The notes: generated from the letters alone by a model not told the origin. DNA of 64,000 nt from JAGVSR01 sp963750715 (GCA_963750715.1 CAVVRP010000009.1:62001-126000), one strand, 5' to 3'; numbered from the stretch's first letter, positions 43,593 to 56,961 are shown. Numbers and translations are program-made.

Positions 43593-45034
43593 CCGGTCAT
43601 CTGGCCGAGCCGAGGCTGATCGAGACGGTCGCCTCGGTCGGTCTGCCGGAAGGGTCATGGCGGGTACACAACATTGGTATCAAGGTCGCGGCCTTGATGA
43701 CGGAAGCAATCGTGCGCAATCGCCTGAAGCCGCCGCTGCAGGCCGACCAGGTCATTTTACCGGGCCGCTGCCGCATGGATCTCGACAGTCTTTCGGGTCA
43801 CTACGGTATCCCGTTCGTGCGCGGGCCGGACGAACTGGTCGACGTGCCCCAGTTTCTCGGCAAGGGCGGCAAGCCGCCTGATCTTTCCAAGCACGATCTG
43901 CGCATTTTCGCAGAGATCGTCGATGCGCCGGGACTTTCCGTCGATGAACTTGTCGCGCGCGGACTACGCCACAAGGCCGGCGGCGCCGACGTCGTCGATA
44001 TCGGATGCCAGCCGGATGTCTCCTTCCCGCACCTCGAGCAGACGGTTGCGGCCTGCAAAGTCGCCGGTCTCAAGGTCAGCGTCGACAGCGGCGACGTCTC
44101 GGAGCTGCGCCGCGCTGCCCTGGCCGGGGCCGACTTCGTGCTATCGCTAGATGAAACCTCGCTCGACGCGGTCGGCGGAACGAGCTGCGTGCCGATCCTC
44201 GTGCCCAGGCCCCACGGCGATCTGGCCTCGCTGATCCGCGCCATCGACAAGGCAACGGAGCTTGGCATCCCCCACATCGCCGATCCGATCCTCGATCCGA
44301 TCCACTTCGGCTTCACGATTTCGATCGAGCGCTATGCGGAACTGCGGCGGTTGCGTCCTGACGTGGAAATCCTGATGGGGACCGGCAACCTGACGGAGCT
44401 GACCGACGCCGACAGCCAGGGTGTCACGGCGATGCTGGTTGGCATCTGCTCGGAATTGCACATTCAGAACGTGCTGATCGTGCGGGTCTCCCCGCACACG
44501 CGCCGCACGGTGGAGGAGCACGACGCGGCTCGCCGCCTGATGTATCGCGCTCGTGAGGACCAAAGTCTGCCGAAAGGGTATGGTGGCGGTCTGCTGTCAC
44601 TGCATGAGCTGCGGCCGTTTCCCGCCAGCAGCGCTGAAATAATGGAAGGTGCGGCTGGTGTGCGCGACCTGAATTTCCGCATCGAGGTCGCCGAGGATAC
44701 GATCCATATCTATAATCGGAACGGTCACCATGTGGCCGTCGATCCGTTCGACTTTTTCTCCAAGCTCGGCGTCGAGGCGGACGGCAGCCACGCCTTTTAT
44801 CTCGGCTACGAGCTGGCGAAGGCCGAGATCGCGCTTGCGCTCGGCAAGCGTTATGCGCAGGACAACCCGCTCGACTGGGGCGTTGCCGCCGAGAAAAAGA
44901 CCGAGGATCTGATCCGCCATGCGCCGGAAGGCGCCACCCTCAAGGCGGCTAAGAAAGCCATCAAGGCTGCCAAGGAGAGATCACATGTCAAGGATCGTCG
45001 AGACGATCGTGACGACGATGAGCGCGGCGGGTGA
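43568..45034 (+). CDS. Dihydropteroate synthase-related protein of the methylofuran/H4MPT cluster
   Basis: A 488-residue protein. The N-terminal part (KLLFLTGHLAEPRLIETV, about 150 residues) is a domain found with this family (DUF6513-like). The central TIM barrel resembles dihydropteroate synthase (GADVVDIGCQPDVSFPH, VSVDSGDVSELRRAALAGADFVLSL, ADPILDPIHFGFTIS). The C-terminal part is specific. DHPS-like condensing enzymes are proposed for joining the activated furan or pterin with an aromatic amine in these pathways; which is catalysed here is not settled by sequence. It overlaps DUF447 by 50 bases. Confidence 0.85.
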   Translation: MAQKLLFLTGHLAEPRLIETVASVGLPEGSWRVHNIGIKVAALMTEAIVRNRLKPPLQADQVILPGRCRMDLDSLSGHYGIPFVRGPDELVDVPQFLGKGGKPPDLSKHDLRIFAEIVDAPGLSVDELVARGLRHKAGGADVVDIGCQPDVSFPHLEQTVAACKVAGLKVSVDSGDVSELRRAALAGADFVLSLDETSLDAVGGTSCVPILVPRPHGDLASLIRAIDKATELGIPHIADPILDPIHFGFTISIERYAELRRLRPDVEILMGTGNLTELTDADSQGVTAMLVGICSELHIQNVLIVRVSPHTRRTVEEHDAARRLMYRAREDQSLPKGYGGGLLSLHELRPFPASSAEIMEGAAGVRDLNFRIEVAEDTIHIYNRNGHHVAVDPFDFFSKLGVEADGSHAFYLGYELAKAEIALALGKRYAQDNPLDWGVAAEKKTEDLIRHAPEGATLKAAKKAIKAAKERSHVKDRRDDRDDDERGG

Positions 45035-45569
45035 GGTTCACATTGCGCCGCTCGGGCTCATCGAGGATGGCACTCAATGGATCATCGCCCCCTTCAAGCC
45101 GTCGCGCACCTTGGACAACCTGACGTCGAACCCGTTCGCCGTCGCCAACCACACCGACGACGTGCGCGTCTTCGCGGGCTGCATAACCGGCCGCAAGAAC
45201 TGGCCGGTGCGCCCCGCTGCGAAGGTGTCGGGGGTATTTCTCGACGGCTCGGTGTCGCATTGGGAGCTGGCGGTCGATAGCGTCGTCGACGACGCCGCGC
45301 GGCCGCGTTTTCGCTGCGGTATCGTTCATATGGCGATGCATAAGCCATGGAGCGGGTTCAGCCGGGCGCAGGCCGCGGTGCTGGAACTGGCGGTGCTGTC
45401 GACACGGCTCCACATGTTGCCGCCGGACAAAGTCGAGGGCGAACTGAAGTACCTTGAGATCGCAATTACGAAGACAGCCGGTCCGCGAGAGCTTGAGGCC
45501 TGGGGCTGGTTGATCGAGCGGATCGACGCCTGGAGGCGCGGCGACCAATCGGCTGCGAAAAAACACTGA
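44985..45569 (+). CDS. DUF447 protein of the methylofuran/H4MPT cluster
   Basis: A 194-residue split-barrel (flavin reductase-like fold) protein: IVETIVTTMSAAGEVHIAPLGL, RTLDNLTSNPFAVANHTDDVRVFAGC and a C-terminal helical half. DUF447 genes occur in methanogens and H4MPT-containing bacteria; function not established. Start supported by aaggaga about seven bases before the ATG. Last gene of the operon, convergent with cpdR. Confidence 0.85.
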   Translation: MSRIVETIVTTMSAAGEVHIAPLGLIEDGTQWIIAPFKPSRTLDNLTSNPFAVANHTDDVRVFAGCITGRKNWPVRPAAKVSGVFLDGSVSHWELAVDSVVDDAARPRFRCGIVHMAMHKPWSGFSRAQAAVLELAVLSTRLHMLPPDKVEGELKYLEIAITKTAGPRELEAWGWLIERIDAWRRGDQSAAKKH

Positions 45570-45584
45570 CGGCTTTGAAAATAG

Positions 45585-45598
45585 ATCGCCGCGGCGAT
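45585..45598. repeat. 14-base perfect palindrome between convergent genes
   Basis: atcgccgcggcgat lies in the 34-base gap between DUF447 and cpdR stops. It lacks a T run, so it may be a factor-binding site or a weak bidirectional transcription-ending structure. Confidence 0.4.
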
Positions 45599-45603
45599 TG
45601 AAC

Positions 45604-45990
45604 TTATTCGTCCAGCAGGCGTTCTACTTCTCGCACGAGGTCCTTCAGGTGGAAGGGCTTGGACAACACCCGCGCGTCTTTCGGGGGGGCATTGTCACTG
45701 TTCAGAACCACGGCGGCAAAGCCAGTAATGAACATGATCTTGAGATCGGGATCGAGTTCGCTGGCCCGCCGCGCAAGTTCGATTCCGTCCATGCGGGGCA
45801 TGACGATATCGGTGAGGAGAAGCGTAAACGGCTCCTGCTTCAGCCGCTCGAAGGCCTCTGCGCCGTTTGCGAAAGCTATGACTTCGTACCCGGCCTTGGT
45901 CAGTGCGCGCTCCAGAAAGCCGCGCATGGAGTCGTCATCCTCGGCCAGGAGGATGCGGTGCAACGGGATTCGCGACGGCTTCAGGGTCAT
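45604..45990 (-). CDS. cpdR: CpdR-type response regulator
   Basis: A 128-residue single receiver domain almost identical in pattern to CpdR: RILLAEDDDSMRGFLERALTKAGYEV with the acidic pocket, phospho-acceptor aspartate in LLLTDIVMPRMDG, then ELDPDLKIMFITGFAAV and KVLSKPFHL-like RVLSKPFHLKDLV. CpdR controls ClpXP-dependent degradation of cell-cycle regulators such as CtrA in alphaproteobacteria. ATG at 45990 preferred; 46011 adds seven residues. Divergent from the formylglutamate hydrolase gene, a common alphaproteobacterial arrangement. Confidence 0.92.
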   Translation of the reverse strand: MTLKPSRIPLHRILLAEDDDSMRGFLERALTKAGYEVIAFANGAEAFERLKQEPFTLLLTDIVMPRMDGIELARRASELDPDLKIMFITGFAAVVLNSDNAPPKDARVLSKPFHLKDLVREVERLLDE

Positions 45991-46263
45991 GGCGGCTCGG
46001 GTTGCATGCAATTGCGGGCAGTTTAGCCAGTTGTATTACGGCTTCCAGTCAAATCTGACCTAAGTTTGGTAAATTGAGAATGAAATTGTTTGTCTGCAAC
46101 TTTGGTGAAGTCACAGTCTACATGAAGTTGTGAACTGCTGCACACTGCCTTCGTTACGCTAGCCGTGGACATCGCGCCATGCAGTTGGCACATTAGCGTT
46201 ACAGCATGGAGATCTTGTGCCACGCTTGCATGGCAGGGAAGCACCTCGAGGACCGTTCTCGCG

Positions 46264-47163
46264 ATGTCCGCGCACGAAAGCGCATCGATAAATTCCGAGC
46301 TGAAGCCGGGCTTCACGGTGATGGCCCCCGTGCGCCAGACGGCGCCCTTCGTGTTTTGCTCGCCTCATTCGGGCCGTGTCTACACGCGCCGATTTCTGGA
46401 ACAGTCCCGGCTCGACCCCCTGACGCTCAGAAAGTCGGAGGACTGCTTCGTTGACGAGCTTTTCGCTGACGCTGCCGCGCTCGGCGCGCCGATGATTTCC
46501 GCCCGCTTTCCAAGGGCCTATCTCGATGTTAACCGCGAGCCTTACGAACTCGATCCGGAATTGTTCCATGAGGTTCTGCCCGATCACGCCAATGCACAGT
46601 CGGCTCGTGTGATCGGCGGACTTGGCACCATCGCCCGGATCGTCGCCGACGGCGAAGACATCTATCGGGCAAGGTTGCGGCTGTCCGATGCCATCGAGAG
46701 AATTGAGCGGCTCTACAAGCCATTTCACGCGACTTTAGCGGACTTGATCACAACTACAGTGGAACAGTTCGGTTTTTCGGTCCTCGTCGACTGTCATTCG
46801 ATGCCATCGGCCTTGATGGCGCAAGGCGGCGGCAGGCGCCCCGATTTCGTGGTAGGCGATCGGTTCGGCACGTCGTGCGATGCGCGGCTGTCGCGCTTCG
46901 TTAAGGAGGTCGTCGCTGGTCTGGGCTATGATGTTCAGATGAACCGGCCCTATGCCGGCGGCTACATTACCGAGCACTACGGCCGTCCAAATCGCGGCGT
47001 TCATGCCATTCAGCTCGAGATCAACCGCGGGCTGTACCTCGATGAGACCAAGATTACGAAGACCCGAGGGTTCGACGGATTGCGCGTCGATGTCGCCAAT
47101 CTTCTCGAGCGCCTTTTCGCGGAAGTTCCCGGCCTATTCGAACGCAGGGCAGCGGCAGAGTAG
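46264..47163 (+). CDS. N-formylglutamate amidohydrolase
   Basis: A 299-residue zinc-type hydrolase of the FGase family: FVFCSPHSGRVY, the SEDCFVDELF motif, ARFPRAYLDVNREPYELDP, VDCHSMPS with the metal-binding histidine, and GYITEHYGRPNRGVHAIQLEINRGLY. It hydrolyses N-formyl-L-glutamate or related formylated amino acids; in a methylotroph it could also supply formate, but no hut genes are near. Upstream frame to 46165 is noncoding. Confidence 0.9.
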   Translation: MSAHESASINSELKPGFTVMAPVRQTAPFVFCSPHSGRVYTRRFLEQSRLDPLTLRKSEDCFVDELFADAAALGAPMISARFPRAYLDVNREPYELDPELFHEVLPDHANAQSARVIGGLGTIARIVADGEDIYRARLRLSDAIERIERLYKPFHATLADLITTTVEQFGFSVLVDCHSMPSALMAQGGGRRPDFVVGDRFGTSCDARLSRFVKEVVAGLGYDVQMNRPYAGGYITEHYGRPNRGVHAIQLEINRGLYLDETKITKTRGFDGLRVDVANLLERLFAEVPGLFERRAAAE

Positions 47164-47248
47164 CCGCTGACGCCAACCCACTGTCTCTCTTGACGGCTGC
47201 GACGGCGCATTCTCCAGCGGGATGCCCATTGCTGGCCTGTCCGATGCT

Positions 47249-47345
47249 AAAAAAGAAAAGAGGCCGTTCAACGATGTTGAACGGCCCAAGTCTAGGGAGG
47301 AAACGCCCAAGGAGGGCACGACAGATGACAAAAGTCTTCTGCCGC
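47249..47345 (-). ncRNA. suhB/MmgR (alpha-r8)-like small RNA, copy A
   Basis: Read on the minus strand: a short stem gccctccttgggc (47305-47317), a single-stranded cctccc segment that could pair with ribosome sites, then a terminator stem (ggccgttca / tgaacggcc, 47262-47286) and a long U tail (47249-47260). This order and the gtttcctccctagac core match the suhB/MmgR family as I recall it, which in rhizobia lies beside suhB-like phosphatase genes and affects PHB storage. The 5' end is estimated. A second copy lies 200 bases away. Confidence 0.75.
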
Positions 47346-47459
47346 ACTGCAAAACTATGAGTGCAGTGCACAATTTGCAATTGCGTTTTTTGCAGGACTG
47401 CTCGGCTGGTGGTGCTTAACTCGCAGAGCTGTGCAGGGATCCGACAAAGCTGGGACCCA

Positions 47460-47560
47460 TAAAAAGAGGCCGTTCGCGCGCACGAACGGCCCAAGTCTAG
47501 GGAGGAAACGCCCGTAGTGGGCTACGGTGGCCAAGAAGTGCATCTTGGAAACCGCATGAA
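47460..47560 (-). ncRNA. suhB/MmgR (alpha-r8)-like small RNA, copy B
   Basis: Same architecture as copy A on the minus strand: stem gcccactacgggc (47510-47522), the identical gtttcctccctagac core, terminator stem 47468-47491 and a five-U tail ending near 47461. Stem sequences differ from copy A by compensating changes (loop-proximal gttcaacg versus gttcgcgc pairs), which is evidence that the structure is under selection. Precise 5' end unknown. Confidence 0.75.
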
Positions 47561-47746
47561 AAGGATGCATCCGTTCGCGCCCGCCAGCAATGTAGCCAGA
47601 GGTTGAAACCAGATTTCACTGTTGATTGATGCACAACAGCAACGCAACGATGATTTGCGTCCGAGTGGCAATGGTTACATCGGGTTATATCGTTCAGAAG
47701 CTCAAGTTTCGGCGTAATGGCTGGCAGCCGAGTCTCATGAAAGCGA

Positions 47747-48559
47747 GTGCCTGTGCCCAAAACGACTCACCCCGATTTCGACGAGCAACTCGCTTTCGCG
47801 CATCGATTGGCCGACGCGGCCGGCGCATCGATCATGCCCTACTTCCGCTGTCCGATCGAAGTGCTGAACAAAGACAAGGGGGCCGGTTTTGATCCGGTGA
47901 CCGCTGCTGATCGCGCCGCGGAGATCGCCATCGCGGCTTTGATCGAGACCGAGCGGCCGGGGCACGGCATCGTCGGCGAGGAGTTCGGCAATCGGAACGA
48001 GCAGGCCCAGAACCGCTGGGTCATCGATCCGATCGACGGCACGCGCGCCTTCATCATGGGGTCGCCCCTGTGGGGAACGTTGATCGGCCTTCTCGACCGG
48101 CATTGCGCCGCGCTCGGCATCATGGATCAGCCCTACACGCGCGAGCGCTTCTGGTCAGGTAAGGATGCGACCTACTTTCGCGACACCACCGGCGAGACGC
48201 GACAGGTGCGCACCCGAAGCTGCGGCCGCATCGAGGACGCGACGTTTACCACCACGCATCCGGACCTGTTCGTCCCCGGTGTGGAGGTCGAGGCCTTCCA
48301 GCGCTTGAAATCGTCCGCTCGCATGACGCGCTATGGCGGCGATTGCTACGCCTATTGCCTGCTGGCCTCCGGCTTCATCGATGTGATCATCGAGACCGGC
48401 CTCAAGTCCTACGACGTCGTTGCCCTGATCCCAATTGTCGAACGCGCCGGTGGCGTCATCACGACGTGGGAGGGACATGCGGCCACTTCGGGGGGGCGCA
48501 TCGTGGCAACCGGCGATCCGAGACTGCATGACGCTGTGCTGAAGATGCTTGCCGCTTGA
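47747..48559 (+). CDS. hisN: Inositol monophosphatase-family histidinol-phosphatase (HisN-like)
   Basis: A 270-residue member of the inositol monophosphatase fold. Metal-binding motifs: GIVGEEFG, WVIDPIDGTRAFIMGSPLWGTLIGL and KSYDVVALIPIVERAGG. The AFIMGSPLWGTLI and RYGGDCYAYCLLASG details fit HisN-type histidinol phosphatases of alphaproteobacteria. It dephosphorylates histidinol phosphate in histidine synthesis. GTG at 47747 or 47753 starts it. The neighbouring suhB-like sRNAs fit the usual location of that RNA family next to a SuhB-like gene. Confidence 0.87.
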   Translation: MPVPKTTHPDFDEQLAFAHRLADAAGASIMPYFRCPIEVLNKDKGAGFDPVTAADRAAEIAIAALIETERPGHGIVGEEFGNRNEQAQNRWVIDPIDGTRAFIMGSPLWGTLIGLLDRHCAALGIMDQPYTRERFWSGKDATYFRDTTGETRQVRTRSCGRIEDATFTTTHPDLFVPGVEVEAFQRLKSSARMTRYGGDCYAYCLLASGFIDVIIETGLKSYDVVALIPIVERAGGVITTWEGHAATSGGRIVATGDPRLHDAVLKMLAA

Positions 48560-48572
48560 AGCGCCAACGCCC

Positions 48573-49559
48573 TCACGCGACTGCTGCGTTGACCCCGAGA
48601 TAGGCGTCGGCGGCCGCCCAGAAGCGCAACCGCACGGGATCGGCTTCCTGCAGAAGTTCATGGCGCGCGCCGTGCAGCAGAATATGCGAGCAGGACTTGA
48701 TCTGGACACTGAATGCCTCAGTGGCTCGGGTCGAGACGATCTGGTCGTTCCCGGCTGAGAATATAAGCATCGGTACCCGGATCAAGGCCGCGTAACGCGG
48801 TGCCGTGATCATCGCGCATGAGCGATAGGCCGCGCGCAGCCATCCGATCGTCGGCGACCCGAGGCGCAGATGTGGAGCCGCGTCCAGAACCGCCTTGGAG
48901 CGTGCCCATCTCTCACGGTCCGACGTGAGCTCATTTCCTTCGAAGGTCGTGACGTCCGTTAGTACCCCTGATCCGCCCTTCACGTATGACCTGGCGAGAC
49001 CCGCGAGGCCGCCGGCTTCGGCATAGAGGCGGACGATGCTCTGCGGATAGCCGACCTTTGCATCGGCGAATGCGATCATCGGCGCAGTGAGGATCATGCG
49101 GTCGAACCACGATCCGGTCTGGCTGGCGCGGCGCAGCAGCACGTGTCCCCCCATGGAGTGTCCCAGTCCGATGTAAGGGGGCGGGCAATCCGGCAGCACG
49201 ATCTCCTGCATGAACCGCCGAAGATCGGCATCGTATTCAGCGAAGCTGTCGACATGACCTTTGAGAGTATCGTCGAGCAGCCGTTCGGAACCGCCCTGGC
49301 CGCGCCAGTCCATGGTCGCGACCGCGAACCCGCGCCGGCGCAGATCGGCGATGACCTCGAAATACTTTTCTATGAACTCGGCCCGGCCGCCGAAGAGACA
49401 GACCGTGCCTCGCCGGCCGCCGCGCGTAGCTTCCCATCGCGCGTAGCGCAGTTTGCGGCCGTCATAGCCCGCGAGCGCCCCAACCACGGCACCGCTCGGC
49501 ACCGGGTTTTTCGCCAGGGAGACGAGTTCCATAGGTTTGGTTCCGTCGTCGACGCGCAC
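48573..49559 (-). CDS. Lysophospholipase-like alpha/beta hydrolase
   Basis: A 328-residue serine hydrolase of the PldB/S33 group. Oxyanion region CLFGGRAEFIEKYFEVIADL, then ATMDWRGQGGSERLL, nucleophile elbow GLGHSMGGHVLLR, acid in SAGNDQIVS and histidine in LHGARHELLQE. No signal peptide. Such enzymes hydrolyse lysophospholipids or monoacylglycerols. Starts at ATG 49559 or 49532. It faces hisN tail to tail. Confidence 0.9.
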   Translation of the reverse strand: MRVDDGTKPMELVSLAKNPVPSGAVVGALAGYDGRKLRYARWEATRGGRRGTVCLFGGRAEFIEKYFEVIADLRRRGFAVATMDWRGQGGSERLLDDTLKGHVDSFAEYDADLRRFMQEIVLPDCPPPYIGLGHSMGGHVLLRRASQTGSWFDRMILTAPMIAFADAKVGYPQSIVRLYAEAGGLAGLARSYVKGGSGVLTDVTTFEGNELTSDRERWARSKAVLDAAPHLRLGSPTIGWLRAAYRSCAMITAPRYAALIRVPMLIFSAGNDQIVSTRATEAFSVQIKSCSHILLHGARHELLQEADPVRLRFWAAADAYLGVNAAVA

Positions 49560-49610
49560 TGCATGGAGAGGTTAACACGTCGACCGGCGGCCCCCAAGGT
49601 AGGCGCCCCT

Positions 49611-49638
49611 CTTGAACCGACATGCGTGCACACTATCT
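49611..49638 (+). promoter_or_regulatory. Candidate sigma-32 (RpoH) promoter of hsp20
   Basis: cttgaa (49611-49616) is a perfect RpoH -35 core, followed after 14 bases by cactatct (49631-49638), close to the -10 pattern CCCATNT. It is placed just upstream of the thermometer leader. Confidence 0.6.
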
Positions 49639-49640
49639 CC

Positions 49641-49732
49641 CGGTAAGACGCTCGCCGATACGGGAGCGTCTAAAGTCTTGGCCCTGCCCCCGGGAGGGCC
49701 CTCCCACATGTCGCTTCTTAGGAGGATATGCC
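49641..49732 (+). promoter_or_regulatory. ROSE-type RNA thermometer in the hsp20 leader
   Basis: The leader folds into a first hairpin (agacgctc / gagcgtct, 49646-49671), a GC-rich hairpin (ccgggagg-ccctccc region) and a last hairpin, 49707-49730, that hides the ribosome site: catgtcgcttc pairs with ggaggatatg. The t-c-g-c-t stretch opposite agga is the conserved UYGCU motif of ROSE elements with its bulged G. At heat-shock temperature the hairpin melts and Hsp20 is made. Confidence 0.88.
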
Positions 49733-50182
49733 ATGCGACACTTCGATTTCGCCCCCCTCTATCGTTCCACGATCGGCTTCGACCGCCTGGCCCAGGTGCT
49801 CGACAGCATGGCCTCGACCGAGGCAGACGTAGCCTATCCACCCTACAATATCGAACGGATCGCCGATAATCACTACCGCATCACCATGGCGGTTGCCGGG
49901 TTCGCACAGGATGAGCTGAAGGTCGATGTCAAGGAGTCAACGCTGGGCGTACGCGGTGAAAAGGCCGCAGAGAACGGGGAACGCCAGTTCCTGCATCGTG
50001 GCATTGCCGCCCGCAATTTCGACCGCCGCTTCCAGCTCGCCGACCATGTCGAGGTTACCTCGGCCGATCTCAAGGACGGCCTGCTGCACATCGACCTGGT
50101 TCGCAACGTGCCCGAGCGCCTAAAGCCGCGCACCGTACCGATCGGCACGTCGAGCGTGAAGCAGATCGAAGCCGGAGCCTAA
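49733..50182 (+). CDS. Hsp20/IbpA-type small heat shock protein
   Basis: A 149-residue alpha-crystallin-type chaperone. N-terminus FDFAPLYRSTIGFDRLAQVLD is typical of rhizobial class A IbpA-like proteins; the alpha-crystallin domain runs from YPPYNIERI to DGLLHIDLVRNVPE with the conserved GxL-like GLLHIDL; the tail ends KPRTVPIG. It holds unfolding proteins during heat stress. Expression controlled by RpoH promoter and ROSE thermometer upstream. Confidence 0.95.
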   Translation: MRHFDFAPLYRSTIGFDRLAQVLDSMASTEADVAYPPYNIERIADNHYRITMAVAGFAQDELKVDVKESTLGVRGEKAAENGERQFLHRGIAARNFDRRFQLADHVEVTSADLKDGLLHIDLVRNVPERLKPRTVPIGTSSVKQIEAGA

Positions 50183-50241
50183 CGGCCAAGGCCACATTGA
50201 TCCCCGTCTCGGATCAGACCGCCTTCCTTCCGAGCCTTCCC

Positions 50242-50273
50242 GGGCGTCGCGCATTCCCTGCGCGGCGCCCTTT
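50242..50273 (+). terminator. Terminator after hsp20
   Basis: A 12-base-pair GC-rich stem (gggcgtcgcgca / tgcgcggcgccc, one mismatch) with a five-base loop is followed by ttt, 60 bases after the hsp20 stop. Confidence 0.8.
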
Positions 50274-50716
50274 CGTGTGTTTGTATTCGCGCTTGTCTCG
50301 CTTAACAAAATCTGCAAAATTCGTGACTGGTAGGTCAGCAATCCTGTCCTTTATGCGCTCGACATGGTGCGCGAGGTCGACTGCTGTCTCCCGATGGACG
50401 TTTGGCTGGAACCTCCGGCCGGTCATCGAACCGCGCGCGGGAACGGGGCGAATGAAAAGGGGCGGGGAGTTATCGGGCTCGCGGGCACAGCCGGCAGGGG
50501 TGCCGTCTGGAGTCGTCGCCTTGCCGCTTGCGCCGCGCGACGAGCTAACCGTGGCGATACGAAAACGTTATTCCGAGGGCGGCTGAGCCTTCCGGCTTGG
50601 CGCCCACAGAACGGTCCTCTGTGAACGGCACTGCGTAGGTGCCATCCGCATGGTAACCGGGACGAAATTTCAATCTGGCGGCTTTTGGGCCGCGGAGCGA
50701 CTCGAGGACGAGATAC
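50274..50716. other. Leader/intergenic region before gltB
   Basis: No confident gene. A minus-strand frame from 50718 to 50545 (57 codons from MYLVLESLRG) reads protein-like (GYHADGTYAVPFTED) and would start divergently across the gltB start codon; it could be a small gene or a remnant. Otherwise the region should hold the gltB promoter. Plus-strand frames here are Arg/Pro-rich and unconvincing. Confidence 0.4.
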
Positions 50717-55432
<4,716 letters not shown>

Positions 55433-55524
55433 GCTTCCGACCCCGACAAACGACGCCGCGACCAATTGAAATCCACTGCCGGGATCGGCCAGAACGGCCC
55501 CTCCCTGATCGAGACGAGAGCGCC

Positions 55525-56961
55525 ATGGGCAAGCCGACAGGATTTCTGGAACTCGACCGCACGGACCGCAAGTACGAGCCGGCCGAGAACCGCGTGAAAC
55601 ATTGGCACGAGTTCGTCGTGCCGCTGCCGGAGCCCGACGTCAAGGCGCAGGCGTCACGCTGCATGGATTGCGGCATCCCCTTCTGTCACAACGGCTGCCC
55701 GGTCAATAACCAGATCCCCGACTGGAACGACCTCGTCTATCGCGGCGACTGGAAGCAGGCTGCGCTCAATCTGCATTCGACCAACAACTTCCCCGAGGTC
55801 ACGGGCCGCGTGTGTCCCGCGCCGTGCGAAGCCTCATGCACGCTCAACATCGACGACAAGCCGGTGACCATCAAGACCATCGAATGCACGATCGCCGATC
55901 GCGCCTTTCAGGAAGGCTGGATCGTACCGCAGCCGCCTGAGCACAAGACCGGCAAGCGCATCGCCATCATCGGTTCGGGTCCGGCAGGGCTTTCCGCGGC
56001 CCAGCAGCTTGCCCGCGCCGGACATGATGTGAATGTCTACGAAAAGAATGCCCGGCCCGGCGGGCTACTCGTTTACGGCATTCCCGACTTCAAGATGGAA
56101 AAGCACATCATCGCGCGCCGTGTGCGCCAGATGGAAGCTGAAGGCGTCACGTTCCACTGCAATGTCCACGTCGGGACGCAAGTGAGCATGGCCGAGATCG
56201 AGGCGCGTCATGACGCGGTGCTTCTCGCGCTCGGATCCGAACAACCCTTCGACTTCTTCGCCAAGGCACCAGGCCGCGATCTGGACGGCATCCACTACGC
56301 CATGGATTTCCTGCCGCAGCAGAACAGCCGCCTCGCCGGCGAGTCATGGCCGCGCGCCAAGGAGATTTCCGCCAAAGACAAGCATATCATCGTCATCGGC
56401 GGCGGCGACACGGGCTCCGACTGCATTGGCACCTCTTTCCGTCAGGGCGCCAAGAGCGTCACACAGCTCGAGATCATGCCGCGCCCGCCCGAGAAGGAGA
56501 ACAAGGCGCTGTCTTGGCCGAACTGGCCGATGAAGCTGCGCGTGTCATCCTCGCAGGCCGAGGGCGCCAAGACCGAGTACTCGATTTCGACGACGCACTT
56601 CTCCGGCGAAGGCGGGAAGATCAAGAAGCTCCACTACACCCGCCTCGATGGCAAGATGCAGCCGGTTCCGGGCAGCGAAGGCGCATTCGACGCCGACCTC
56701 GTGCTGCTCGCCATGGGCTTTTCGGGTCCGATCGAGTCGGACGTGGTCAAGGAACTTGGCCTCGCCGTCGTGCCGCGTGGGCGCTTTAAGGGCTTAGATG
56801 CGAACGATCGCGACTACAAGCTGCCGCGCAACGCGAAGCTGTTTGCGGCCGGCGATATCCGGCGTGGTCAGTCGCTAGTTGTGTGGGCGATCCGCGAAGG
56901 CCGTCAGGCGGCGCATGCTATCGACAAGGCGCTGATGGGCGCCACCACGCTGCCGCGGTGA
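55525..56961 (+). CDS. gltD: Glutamate synthase small subunit
   Basis: The 478-residue beta subunit feeds electrons from NADPH to GltB. N-terminal cysteines for 4Fe-4S clusters: Cys46, Cys49, Cys54, Cys58 (CMDCGIPFCHNGCP) and a second group VCPAPCEASCTLN. FAD site GSGPAGLSAAQQLARAGHDV and NADPH site VIGGGDTGSDCIG are intact. Start is ATG at 55525; gagacgagagcgcc precedes it. Co-directional with gltB. Confidence 0.97.
   Translation: MGKPTGFLELDRTDRKYEPAENRVKHWHEFVVPLPEPDVKAQASRCMDCGIPFCHNGCPVNNQIPDWNDLVYRGDWKQAALNLHSTNNFPEVTGRVCPAPCEASCTLNIDDKPVTIKTIECTIADRAFQEGWIVPQPPEHKTGKRIAIIGSGPAGLSAAQQLARAGHDVNVYEKNARPGGLLVYGIPDFKMEKHIIARRVRQMEAEGVTFHCNVHVGTQVSMAEIEARHDAVLLALGSEQPFDFFAKAPGRDLDGIHYAMDFLPQQNSRLAGESWPRAKEISAKDKHIIVIGGGDTGSDCIGTSFRQGAKSVTQLEIMPRPPEKENKALSWPNWPMKLRVSSSQAEGAKTEYSISTTHFSGEGGKIKKLHYTRLDGKMQPVPGSEGAFDADLVLLAMGFSGPIESDVVKELGLAVVPRGRFKGLDANDRDYKLPRNAKLFAAGDIRRGQSLVVWAIREGRQAAHAIDKALMGATTLPR

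Noticed and set aside
47222..47419. Plus-strand small frames across the repeated hairpin units
   Set aside because: The minus strand has terminators with U tails and compensatory stem changes, so the repeats are better explained as sRNA genes.
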